From: Limnohabitans sp.
Lineage (GTDB): Bacteria > Pseudomonadota > Gammaproteobacteria > Burkholderiales > Burkholderiaceae_C
NCBI GenBank assembly: GCA_023255445.1
Contig: JALRIL010000157.1
Coordinates: forward strand, 1-40,125
Direction: 5' to 3'
DNA: 40,125 nt
The notes under the pieces were generated by a model. The model was not told the origin of the DNA and ran no database searches. It worked only from the letters and a program-made list of their open reading frames with translations. The number at the start of each line of letters is the position of its first letter. Positions within the stretch are counted from its first letter, which is position 1. Made by a program: the position numbers and the translations under genes. Below are positions 26,501-35,103 of this stretch, piece after piece.

Positions 26501-27585
26501 GCTGACGTTGAGGCCCCAGCGATCGCACCGCGGCGCAGCTGATCACGCTCCATGCTTTCAAACAGCGCCTTGAAGTTGCCTTCACCAAAACCCTCGTCAG
26601 CCTTGCGCTGAATGAACTCAAAGAAAACCGGGCCCAACAAGGTCTGGCTGAAGATTTGCAGCAACAGACGCTTTTCGCCGTTCGCGGTCGAGCCATCCAG
26701 CAAGATGCCGCGCGTCTGCAGCTCATTCACCGGCTCACCGTGCCCCGGAAGACGCTCGGCCAGCATCTCATAGTAAATCTCGTTGGGTGCGGTCATCAGC
26801 GGTATGCCTGCCATCTGCAACGCGTCCACGCTGGACAGCACATTGTCTGTCAGCAAAGCAATGTGCTGAATGCCTTCGCCATTGAACTGCTGCAGGTATT
26901 CCTCGATCTGCCCACCGTTTTGCCCTGACTCTTCGTTCAGGGGAATACGGATCAGCCCATCAGGCGCGGTCATAGCGCGGCTGGTCAAACCGGTGTATTC
27001 GCCTTGGATATCAAAGTAACGAATCTCGCGGAAGTTGAAAATCCGCTCGTAAAAATTGCCCCAGAAAGCCATGCGCCCTTTGTAGACGTTGTGCGTGAGG
27101 TGGTCGATGCATTTGAAACCGTGGCCCAAGGGATGGCGCTCCACCCCAGGCAACCATTCAAAGTCGATGTCATAAATGCTTTTGCCGTCCTCGAAGCGAT
27201 CAATCAGGTACAGCGGCGCACCACCAATGCCCTTGATGGCAGGTAGGCGCAGCTCCATGGGACCCGTGGGCACCTCGATGGGCTGAGCGCCCAGCTCCAG
27301 CGCACGCGCATATGCCTTGTGCGCATCGCGCACACGAAACGCCATGGCACACGGCCCTGGGCCATGCTCGGCCGCAAAAAACCCGGCCAGACTGCGCGGC
27401 TCGCGATTGACGATGAAGTTGATGTCGCCCTGCCGATACAAGACGACATCCTTGGATCGGTGTTGGGCCACACAGGTGAAGCCCAATTTTTCGAACAAAG
27501 GCTCCAGCACGCCCGACGCGGGCGATGCGAACTCCACAAACTCAAAGCCGTACAGGCCCATGGGATTGTCAAAAAGGTCTGTCAT
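26497..27585 (-). CDS. hpd: 4-hydroxyphenylpyruvate dioxygenase
   Basis: 362 aa from [22 protein letters not shown]. Fe ligand motifs [16 protein letters not shown] and FFEFIQRK, and C-terminal tail [24 protein letters not shown]. Confidence 0.93.
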   Translation of the reverse strand: MTDLFDNPMGLYGFEFVEFASPASGVLEPLFEKLGFTCVAQHRSKDVVLYRQGDINFIVNREPRSLAGFFAAEHGPGPCAMAFRVRDAHKAYARALELGAQPIEVPTGPMELRLPAIKGIGGAPLYLIDRFEDGKSIYDIDFEWLPGVERHPLGHGFKCIDHLTHNVYKGRMAFWGNFYERIFNFREIRYFDIQGEYTGLTSRAMTAPDGLIRIPLNEESGQNGGQIEEYLQQFNGEGIQHIALLTDNVLSSVDALQMAGIPLMTAPNEIYYEMLAERLPGHGEPVNELQTRGILLDGSTANGEKRLLLQIFSQTLLGPVFFEFIQRKADEGFGEGNFKALFESMERDQLRRGAIAGASTSA

Positions 27586-27830
27586 GAACATTCTCCAGAT
27601 ACAGCAGCGCCTTGCCTCACAACGGCAGGACACCGATCCATAAAAAAAAGGGGGGAGAGAGAACAGGCTGTCTTCACGCGCACAAGCGGGAAGCGCAGCT
27701 TACAAACCTGTTGGTGGCGCACACGGTTTACCCCGCGTGCTGCGCGCAAGGTGAACACCAACAATCAACACGGAAATGGACATGGCACGATTGTCATCGC
27801 TTCATGACCATCTGACAAGTAGGAAAGAAC

Positions 27831-28709
27831 TTAAGCCTGATGCGTCCAGCTGGGCAGCGGAGCCGTGCGATGCAGCACATCCTGGTGCAACCACATGGCG
27901 CTGCAGCGTGCACGCTCGGCCACCACATCAAGCGGCAGTTGTTGGTAATCGTCGTTGAACACCTCGAAGCTGTAGTCGCCGCGGTAACCTACGCGATCCA
28001 GGCGCAAGACCAAGTCGGCCAGTTGCTCGCTGTGCACGCCCTCGCCTGGGAAAACGCGGAAGGTACGCGCGGTGGTCATGCGCTCTTCAAAAGTCGGCGT
28101 CTCCTGCCACATGAAGTCCGACAATTGCACCAGGAAAATCTTGTCGGGGTCGAGTTCCTCAATCGCATCCAGCGGCGTCTTGGCCGCAAAGATGTGAAAG
28201 GAGTCGATGCCAATACCCAGGTTCGGGCAATCGGCGCGGCACACCACATCCCATGCCGTTGTGAATTCGTTGACGGTCCGCCCCCACGACAAGCCTTCGT
28301 AGGCCACTTTGATGCCCAAGGGCACCGCCAGCATGGCCAGCTTTTTCAGGTCAGCGGCAATTGCATCCAGATCTTGGGTGCCGTGGCGCGACGTTGACGA
28401 GCACGCCAGCAACACCTTGCTGCCCGTGGCTGCGCACATTTGCAGCATGGACTTGGCAATGTCGACCTTGTAGCTGTGCAAATGGCCGGATAGCCCCTCA
28501 AAATCGCGCAGCACCTGAAAACCGGTGGGGCGCAGTCCGCTGTCATGCACGGCCTGCACAGCGGCCTCCACACCGCCGGGGTGGGTGACCAGATCGCGCG
28601 CCATCAGCATCACTTGCGAAAAACCGGCGCGCTTCATGGCAGCCAGCTTGGCCTCCAGCGTGCCTGCCATGGTGATGGTGTCCATCCCGTAGCCTGCGAG
28701 CATATTCAT
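27831..28709 (-). CDS. 3-dehydroshikimate dehydratase (QuiC N-terminal type TIM barrel, stand-alone)
   Basis: 292 aa; KVAYEGLSWGR, LGIGIDSFHI, FLVQLSDFMW and YSFEVFNDDY preserve the E-D-Q-E metal site pattern of QuiC-type DSDs. Confidence 0.88.
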   Translation of the reverse strand: MNMLAGYGMDTITMAGTLEAKLAAMKRAGFSQVMLMARDLVTHPGGVEAAVQAVHDSGLRPTGFQVLRDFEGLSGHLHSYKVDIAKSMLQMCAATGSKVLLACSSTSRHGTQDLDAIAADLKKLAMLAVPLGIKVAYEGLSWGRTVNEFTTAWDVVCRADCPNLGIGIDSFHIFAAKTPLDAIEELDPDKIFLVQLSDFMWQETPTFEERMTTARTFRVFPGEGVHSEQLADLVLRLDRVGYRGDYSFEVFNDDYQQLPLDVVAERARCSAMWLHQDVLHRTAPLPSWTHQA

Positions 28710-28720
28710 GGCCGTGCCCT

Positions 28721-29599
28721 TTATTGATGAACCAGCTCGAAAGCCACTGAGCCCAAAGTGTTGCGCGTCAACGCGCCACGGTCTTCAGGGTGCAACTGGG
28801 TGGATTCGACAAACTCCACGCCTTGCGCCTTGAGGGCGGTCACGGCAGCGGCCACATCAGGAACGCCAAATCCAATGCGCTGCAGGCATTCAGGGCTGTT
28901 ATCACCGGACTCCATCCACGGGTCAGGCTCCACCAGTTGCCACAAGAAGCTGCCACACGGACTCTTCATGAGTTTGCCTTTGGGCAGGATGCCAAAACGC
29001 TCTTCATCCGGGATACTGGTGAAGTCAAACATGTGCTCGAAGTAAGTCAGCCAATCGCTGCTGCGGCCCGCACCGATGTACTGCACCACCCCAAAGTAGC
29101 GCATGCCAGCGAGCGCGGGTGGATGCTGATCCACGGTCGGAATCGGTTTGAAATCGATGTCGTAAATCGAAAATTCCTGCCACCTGTCCACAAAGTAGAA
29201 ACGGCTGCTGCCCGGCCCATGGATGGCGGGAATGTGCAACTCCATGGCCTGCGCATGACTGGCCACGCCCCAGGCCCCCAGATCCAGACAGCGTGTGTGC
29301 GCCTTCAGGGCGTCCTGCACGCGAAAAGCGACAGCAGAGATGACGGGCTGTCCGTCCACCGTGCCCGTCACGCGGGCATCATCGGGGCTGGCATTGACCA
29401 CCAGGTTCATGCCCCCCTGGCGGTAGAGCGTAACTTCGCGCGATCGATGGCGGGCCACGGGCCGAAAGCCCATGTTCTCCAGCACTTGCCCCAGCGCCTG
29501 CGGACGGCTGGTGGCGTACTCAATGAACTCAATTCCAGCAATACCCAAACGATTGGGCATTTCAGGTACTGATTCGCGGTCGGGCTTGTTCAGCGGCAT
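28721..29599 (-). CDS. HPPD-like (VOC fold) protein resembling the C-terminal domain of QuiC1; metal ligands not conserved
   Basis: 292 aa. The N-terminal half parallels HPPD (GIAGIEFIEYATSRPQALGQVLENMGFRPVARHRSREVTLYRQGGMNLVVN), but the HPPD His motifs are replaced by MRYFGVVQYIG and CLQRIGFGV. Confidence 0.82.
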   Translation of the reverse strand: MPLNKPDRESVPEMPNRLGIAGIEFIEYATSRPQALGQVLENMGFRPVARHRSREVTLYRQGGMNLVVNASPDDARVTGTVDGQPVISAVAFRVQDALKAHTRCLDLGAWGVASHAQAMELHIPAIHGPGSSRFYFVDRWQEFSIYDIDFKPIPTVDQHPPALAGMRYFGVVQYIGAGRSSDWLTYFEHMFDFTSIPDEERFGILPKGKLMKSPCGSFLWQLVEPDPWMESGDNSPECLQRIGFGVPDVAAAVTALKAQGVEFVESTQLHPEDRGALTRNTLGSVAFELVHQ

Positions 29600-29626
29600 G
29601 GGAACTCCTGACGACTGTCTTCGGAC

Positions 29627-30460
29627 TCAATAACTCAATCGTGCCACACGTCGCAACGCTTGTGCGGTGGTGGTGGGCAGATCAAAGTATTCCAGATAGG
29701 CGGGGATCTGCTCGAACAACATGTCAGAGCCGACCTGTGTCTTGCAACCACGCGCTTGGGCTGCAGCCAAAAAGGCGGTGGTTTCGTGTCGCATGACCAC
29801 TTCACCCACAAAAGTCTCTGGCGCCAGGCGCGACACATCCAAAGGCAAAGGGTCTCCCTCGTTCATGCCCATCGGGGTAGCGTTGACCACCAGGTCATGG
29901 CCAGCGGGATCGTTGCTGCCGGTATGCACGTTGATGTGCGGATAGTGCTGACGAATGCGCTTCGCCAGGCCTTCGCAGGCTACGCCGTTCACATCAAACA
30001 GACTGATCGCGGCAATCCCTGCGCCAGCCAGTGAGGCGGCAATGGCGCTGCCCACACCGCCGCTGCCCACCACCAGCACACGCTTGGCGGTCAGGTCAAA
30101 GCCTTTGCGTTGCACACCACGCACAAAGCCCGCACCGTCGAACATGTCGCCCACCAGTCGGCCGTCGGCCAGTTTCTTGACAGCATTGCAGGCGCCAGCC
30201 ACCCGCACTGTGGGGGTGACTTCGTCCAGCAGGTCGACCACCGCGACCTTGTGCGGCATGGTGATCAAGGCACCGCGGATGTTTTCCAGTGAAAACACCG
30301 CTTTCAAAAAGGTTGTGAATTGCTCGGGCTTACAGCCCATGGGCACCACCACCGCATTGATCCCTGCCTCTTCAAAGTAGGGGTTGTAAATCATCGGCGA
30401 CTTGAAGGTGTGGGTCGGATACCCGATGTGGGCAATGAGCTCGGTGTTGCCGTTGATCAT
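29627..30460 (-). CDS. Quinate/shikimate dehydrogenase (AroE) family protein
   Basis: IGYPTHTFKSPMIYNPYFEEAGINAVVVPM, ALITMPHK, GDMFDGAGF, VLVVGSGGVGSAIAASLAGAG, NATPMGM. Confidence 0.9.
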   Translation of the reverse strand: MINGNTELIAHIGYPTHTFKSPMIYNPYFEEAGINAVVVPMGCKPEQFTTFLKAVFSLENIRGALITMPHKVAVVDLLDEVTPTVRVAGACNAVKKLADGRLVGDMFDGAGFVRGVQRKGFDLTAKRVLVVGSGGVGSAIAASLAGAGIAAISLFDVNGVACEGLAKRIRQHYPHINVHTGSNDPAGHDLVVNATPMGMNEGDPLPLDVSRLAPETFVGEVVMRHETTAFLAAAQARGCKTQVGSDMLFEQIPAYLEYFDLPTTTAQALRRVARLSY

Positions 30461-30525
30461 GTCAGTCCATCACAAATGAGGTGAACAGGTGGCGGCGCCA
30501 AGCACCACCACCTCTAAACAAAAGC

Positions 30526-30547
30526 GCTGACCTCAGGGGAGGTCAGC
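30526..30547 (-). terminator. Putative terminator downstream of dctP (minus strand)
   Basis: GCTGACCTC-N4-GAGGTCAGC hairpin followed on the minus strand by a T-rich stretch (GCTTTTGTTTAGAG). Confidence 0.7.
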
Positions 30548-30557
30548 ACCAGGCGCA

Positions 30558-31553
30558 TCACTTGCGCAGCTTGGTCAGCTCAGCTTGAAGCTCGGCCACA
30601 GTACCGGCGATTTCAGCACCGTGCTTGGCAATCACGGGCTTCATTTTTTCGCGTAAAACTGCCATTTCGGAAGCGGGCAGCGTGCTCACTTGCATGCCGT
30701 TTTTCTTCAGGTTGTCCAGCAGGCTGGCTTCAAGTTCACGGGCCTTGGAACGCTGGAACTTGGCCGACTCAGCCACAGCGTCAGCCACGATCTTTTGTTC
30801 GCTGGCAGAGAGCTTGTCCCAGAACTTCTTGCTCATCACCACGGACTGGGGGTTGTACTGGTGACCAGTCAGGGCCAGATGCTTTTGCACTTCGTAGAAC
30901 TTGGCACCATTGATGGTGGCCACAGGGTTTTCCTGGCCGTCAACGGCTTTTTGTTCCAGTGCGGCGTACACCTCGGGCCAAGGCAGCGGTGTGGGGTTGG
31001 CGCCCAACGCTTTGACCCAGTCCACGTTGATGGCGTTAGGAATCACGCGCAGCTTCAGACCTTCAACGTCAGACACTTTGGTGATGGGATGCTTGCTATT
31101 GGTGATGTTGCGGAAACCCAGCTCGTAGTAACCCAGACCCACAATGCCTTTGTCCTGCAGTTTGGCATGCATCATCTTGCCGAAGGCGCCATCAACCACG
31201 GTGTCAGCTTCTTTGCCGTTGGCAAACATGAAGGGGAAATCGAACACGGCGAAGTCTTTGATCTGCGAAGCAAAAATACCCGAGTTCATGGACGCCATTT
31301 CCAGGGTGCCTGCTTGCAGGCCAGTCACGTTGGCCTGATCGCTGCCCAGCGTGCCGCCGGGGAACACATTGACTTTGAGTTGTCCACCGCTGTTTTTCTC
31401 AACGATTTCCTTGAATTTTTCCATGCCCAGAATGATGGGATGGCCGGCGGCGTTCTGGTTTGCGAACTTGATGGTCTTGACTTCAGCGCTGGCAATGCCA
31501 GCAGCAGCCAGGGCCACGGTGGCCAGAACGGTCTTGATGAACACACGTTTCAT
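30558..31553 (-). CDS. dctP: TRAP transporter solute-binding subunit DctP
   Basis: MKRVFIKTVLATVALAAAGIASAEVKTIKFANQNAAGHPIILGMEKFKEIVEKNSGGQLKVNVFPGGTLGSDQ. Confidence 0.95.
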   Translation of the reverse strand: MKRVFIKTVLATVALAAAGIASAEVKTIKFANQNAAGHPIILGMEKFKEIVEKNSGGQLKVNVFPGGTLGSDQANVTGLQAGTLEMASMNSGIFASQIKDFAVFDFPFMFANGKEADTVVDGAFGKMMHAKLQDKGIVGLGYYELGFRNITNSKHPITKVSDVEGLKLRVIPNAINVDWVKALGANPTPLPWPEVYAALEQKAVDGQENPVATINGAKFYEVQKHLALTGHQYNPQSVVMSKKFWDKLSASEQKIVADAVAESAKFQRSKARELEASLLDNLKKNGMQVSTLPASEMAVLREKMKPVIAKHGAEIAGTVAELQAELTKLRK

Positions 31554-31643
31554 GGGTTTGTCTCCAGTAAAGGATCGGGACGCCAGCAAGTTTGAGCGGC
31601 AGGCGGCGGCATCCACAAGGAACCGCCTGCTTCATGAAAAATG

Positions 31644-32924
31644 TCAGTGATAGAACCAGTGCAAAGGCGCCAGAACCAACTGTGGGAACGCCACCAACAG
31701 AAACAGCACAATGATTTGCGCACACATGAAGGGCAGCACGCCACGCGCAACCTGGTCAATCTTCATCTTGCCCACACCCGCAACCACATTGAGCACCGTG
31801 CCCACAGGAGGAGTGGTCAGACCAATGGCACCGTTCATCACAAACAGCACGCCAAAGTAAATGGGGTCAATACCGGCAGCCTTGACCACAGGGATCAGCA
31901 CAGGGGCCAGGATCAAGATGGTGGGCGTCAAGTCCATGGCCATGCCGATCAACAAGATCAGCACCATGATGATCACCAGCAACAAGGTCGGACTGTCCAT
32001 GAAGGGTTGCAGCAGCTCGATCAATTGCGTGGGCAACTGCGCCACGGTGATCAACCAGGCACTCACCGCAGCGGCTGCCACCAGGAACATGATGATCGCG
32101 GTGGTCTTGCTGGCCGCCACCATCACCTCGTAGAGCTGATGCAGTTTGAGTTCGCGGTACACCACGGTCGACACAAACAGCGCGTACACAGCGGCCACCA
32201 CAGCCGCTTCGGTTGGCGTGAAGATCCCCATCTTGAGACCGACCAGCACGATCACCGGCAGCACCATGGCCCAGGTGGATTCGCGCAGCGCTTTGAGGCG
32301 CTCTGCACGAGTAGCCTTCGGGGGCGTCTGCGCACCCTCACGTCGTGCGACGAGCCACCAAGTCAGAGCAATTGAAACACCCATCATCACACCAGGCACG
32401 ATACCGGCCAGGAACAGTTTGCCAATCGACAGGTTGCCAGCCACGCCAAAAATCACAAACGGAATCGAAGGCGGAATGATCGGGGCGATGATGCCCGCCG
32501 AGCCAATCAGGCCACCTGCACGGCCTTTGTCGTGCCCAGCCTTGACCATCATGGGCAGCAACAACGCCGCCAGCGCGGCCGTGTCGGCCACGGCAGAGCC
32601 CGACAAGGATGCCATCATGACCGCAGCAAGAATCGTCACGAAGCCCAAACCGCCCTGCACATGGCCTACCAAGCTGAGCGCCAGGTTCACGATACGCTTG
32701 GACAGGCCACCCACATTCATGATCTCGCCGGCCAGCATGAAGAAAGGTACGGCCAGCAAGGGGAAGCTGTTGGCCCCTTCGAGCACGTTTTGCGCCAGGA
32801 TCTGGGCATCAAACATGTCCAGGTGCCACATCAGTGCCACACCGGACAAGAGCAGGGAATACGCGATGGGAATACCTATCGCAATGGCAGCGATCAGGGC
32901 ACCCAGAAAAATCAGAATCGTCAT
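31644..32924 (-). CDS. dctM: TRAP transporter large permease DctM
   Basis: 426 aa hydrophobic; LLAVPFFMLAGEIMNVGGLSKRIVNLA, DLTPTILILAPVLIPVVKAAGIDPIYFGVLFVMNGAIGLTTPPVGTVLNVV. Confidence 0.96.
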   Translation of the reverse strand: MTILIFLGALIAAIAIGIPIAYSLLLSGVALMWHLDMFDAQILAQNVLEGANSFPLLAVPFFMLAGEIMNVGGLSKRIVNLALSLVGHVQGGLGFVTILAAVMMASLSGSAVADTAALAALLLPMMVKAGHDKGRAGGLIGSAGIIAPIIPPSIPFVIFGVAGNLSIGKLFLAGIVPGVMMGVSIALTWWLVARREGAQTPPKATRAERLKALRESTWAMVLPVIVLVGLKMGIFTPTEAAVVAAVYALFVSTVVYRELKLHQLYEVMVAASKTTAIIMFLVAAAAVSAWLITVAQLPTQLIELLQPFMDSPTLLLVIIMVLILLIGMAMDLTPTILILAPVLIPVVKAAGIDPIYFGVLFVMNGAIGLTTPPVGTVLNVVAGVGKMKIDQVARGVLPFMCAQIIVLFLLVAFPQLVLAPLHWFYH

Positions 32925-32933
32925 GTCTTGTCC

Positions 32934-33482
32934 TCAATCCTTACGCTGCAGATGTTGTTGAAGCTCCAGCTCGGGAGCCTCCAATCCGCTGGGCAAATGT
33001 TCAGCGCCCGGCAAGGGCTTGCCCGACACCAACGCCCACAGGTCCAGCAACAGCAGCACACCCGAGGACGCAGCAAACACCAGACCGCTGCTCATGGCCC
33101 AAGCTGTGGAAAAACCAGACACTGGCGCTATGTCCCCTACGCTCAACTGCGTCTGGATCCAGCTGCCCTTGAGCATCAGCCAAGTGACCCACAGCATCAG
33201 CAGGTGGGAAATCACCAGCACCGCACGTTGTGCGGGTTTGGGCAACTTGACCAGCAGCATGTCGGTGCCCATGTGTGCACGCTCTCGCACCGCAATCGTT
33301 GCACCCAGGAACACCACCCACAGGAAAAACCAGCGCGACAACTCTTCGGACACGGTGATACCCGTGTTGAAGCCATAGCGCAGCACCACGTTGCCAAACA
33401 CCATGACCACCATCACGGCCAAACACACCACCATCAGCACCGACAGGGCTTTGCAGTAGCGATCAATCCAACGATCCAACAT
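32934..33482 (-). CDS. dctQ: TRAP transporter small permease DctQ
   Basis: 182 aa; VMVFGNVVLRYGFNTGITVSEELSRWFFLWVVFLGATIAVRERAHMGTDML. Confidence 0.93.
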   Translation of the reverse strand: MLDRWIDRYCKALSVLMVVCLAVMVVMVFGNVVLRYGFNTGITVSEELSRWFFLWVVFLGATIAVRERAHMGTDMLLVKLPKPAQRAVLVISHLLMLWVTWLMLKGSWIQTQLSVGDIAPVSGFSTAWAMSSGLVFAASSGVLLLLDLWALVSGKPLPGAEHLPSGLEAPELELQQHLQRKD

Positions 33483-33505
33483 GGATACCTCCAGAATTTC
33501 TGTTA

Positions 33506-33525
33506 ATGTACTAACTGGTTAGTTT
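33506..33525. promoter_or_regulatory. Candidate TetR operator upstream of the TRAP operon
   Basis: ATGTACTAACTGGTTAGTTT containing the inverted repeat ACTAAC-TG-GTTAGT (33510-33523). Confidence 0.6.
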
Positions 33526-33587
33526 TTCTGATCAAGGGTTTACCCTGAACAAGGACCCTCCAAGGGACTACCTGCTATAGCGTTTTG

Positions 33588-34232
33588 TTATTGCTTGCAG
33601 TACGCCAGAATGAGATCAACCACTTGCTGTCGCCGCAGGATCTGCGCCTTCTGTGTGGTGTGCTCACGGTCAAAAATGACGCCAAAGGTGTGACGGTTGG
33701 CCACGTTGAACACGGTCAAGGCCGAGATGGCCGCATGGATGTCCACAGGGTCCAGGCCCTTTCGGAACACCCTGTCTGTGACCCCCCGCTCGTAGAGTTC
33801 GCGAATTGCATCAATGGCTTTGACGTTGAGTTGCCGGATGCTCTTGCTCTGACGCAGGTAGTGAGCGCGATGAATGTTTTCACTGCTGACCAGGCGAATG
33901 AAGTCTTCGTTATCGCGATGATGGTCGTAGGTGAACTCCACCAGACGCTGCAAGGCTTGGGCCGGCGGCAAATCCCCCAGGTGCAGATCGGCCTCGATGC
34001 TGCGCATGCGTCGATAGGCCTCCTCCAACGCAGCCAGGTACAAACCATCCTTGCTGCCGAAGTAGTAATAGATCATGCGCTTGCTGGTGCGGGTGGCTGC
34101 GGCAATTTCATCAATACGTGCCCCCGCTAGCCCCTTGTCGGCAAACTCGTGCGTGGCCACCACCAGGATCTCCGCCATGGTGCGGGCAGGATCGTTGGTG
34201 CGCGCTTCGCGTTCAGTGCTGACTTTGCTCAT
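33588..34232 (-). CDS. TetR-family transcriptional regulator
   Basis: N-terminal HTH: MAEILVVATHEFADKGLAGARIDEIAAATRTSKRMIYYYFGSKDGLYLAALEEAYR. Confidence 0.95.
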   Translation of the reverse strand: MSKVSTEREARTNDPARTMAEILVVATHEFADKGLAGARIDEIAAATRTSKRMIYYYFGSKDGLYLAALEEAYRRMRSIEADLHLGDLPPAQALQRLVEFTYDHHRDNEDFIRLVSSENIHRAHYLRQSKSIRQLNVKAIDAIRELYERGVTDRVFRKGLDPVDIHAAISALTVFNVANRHTFGVIFDREHTTQKAQILRRQQVVDLILAYCKQ

Positions 34233-34242
34233 GATGGCCCAA

Positions 34243-34262
34243 ATGTACCAGTTGGTTCATTT
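34243..34262. promoter_or_regulatory. Second copy of the candidate TetR operator at the tetR promoter
   Basis: ATGTACCAGTTGGTTCATTT matches the 33506 site at 15 of 20 positions. Confidence 0.5.
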
Positions 34263-34341
34263 GGGAAGTATAGGAGAAGCCACCACCGATTTTTGGAGGC
34301 ATGCAGCTCTGGGCTGGTGTTCGGTGAAACAATCGATACCC

Positions 34342-35091
34342 ATGCACCTGTCATATGAATTCGTCTTGTTGTCACTGGCCGCATGGTTGGTCGGATTGTC
34401 CAAAGGTGGCTTGCCCACCATCGGCATGTTGGCTGTCCCCCTGCTTTCCCTGATGATGCCCCCCATGCAGGCGGCTGTGCTGCTGCTGCCGATCTACATC
34501 CTGTCGGACATGGTGGGCATTTACCTCTATCGCAAAGCCTTCAGTGCAGCGCATTTGCGGATTTTGATTCCCGCCGGGCTGGTCGGCATTGGTGTAGGTT
34601 GGGCCACCGCCTCGCGCATTTCCGACGCGGCATTGGCAATGCTGGTTGGCCTGATCGGTATTGGGTTTTGTCTGAACAGCTGGCTGCGCGCCTCTCCCAA
34701 CTCAGTAACCCGTCAGCCTCACAAAGCGTGGGGGCGATTTTGGGGGGCCCTTTCGGGCTTTACCAGCTTCATCTCGCACGCAGGTGGGCCACCGTTTCAG
34801 GTGTACATGCTGCCGCAAAAACTGCCCAAACTGGTGTTTGCAGGCACATCCACCTTGTTCTTTGCCGTGGTGAATGCAGCCAAGCTGGTGCCCTACCAAT
34901 TCATTCGCCCCTACACCAGCGACAGCCTGTCCAAGGCTGCATGGCTGGTGCCTGCAGCTTTGCTGGGAACCGTGATGGGCGCATGGCTCACCAAGCGCCT
35001 GGCAGATGCCTGGTTTTTCCGTCTGGTGCAAATCGGCTTGTTTGGGGTGTCACTCAAGCTGGTGTGGAGCGCCCTGCCCGGCCTGCTCTGA
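34342..35091 (+). CDS. TauE/SafE (TSUP) family membrane transporter
   Basis: About 249 aa hydrophobic; LVGLSKGGLPTIGMLAVPLLSLMMPPMQAAVLLLPIYILSDMVGIYLYRKAF, FTSFISHAGGPPFQVYMLPQKL. Confidence 0.92.
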   Translation: MHLSYEFVLLSLAAWLVGLSKGGLPTIGMLAVPLLSLMMPPMQAAVLLLPIYILSDMVGIYLYRKAFSAAHLRILIPAGLVGIGVGWATASRISDAALAMLVGLIGIGFCLNSWLRASPNSVTRQPHKAWGRFWGALSGFTSFISHAGGPPFQVYMLPQKLPKLVFAGTSTLFFAVVNAAKLVPYQFIRPYTSDSLSKAAWLVPAALLGTVMGAWLTKRLADAWFFRLVQIGLFGVSLKLVWSALPGLL

Positions 35092-35103
35092 GGTCGACGC
35101 TAC

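Noticed and set aside
28721-29599. Calling this gene a second functional HPPD
   Set aside because: Both iron-binding His motifs of HPPD are missing, the C-terminal HPPD tail is absent, and it lies beside the DSD gene as in QuiC1 architecture.
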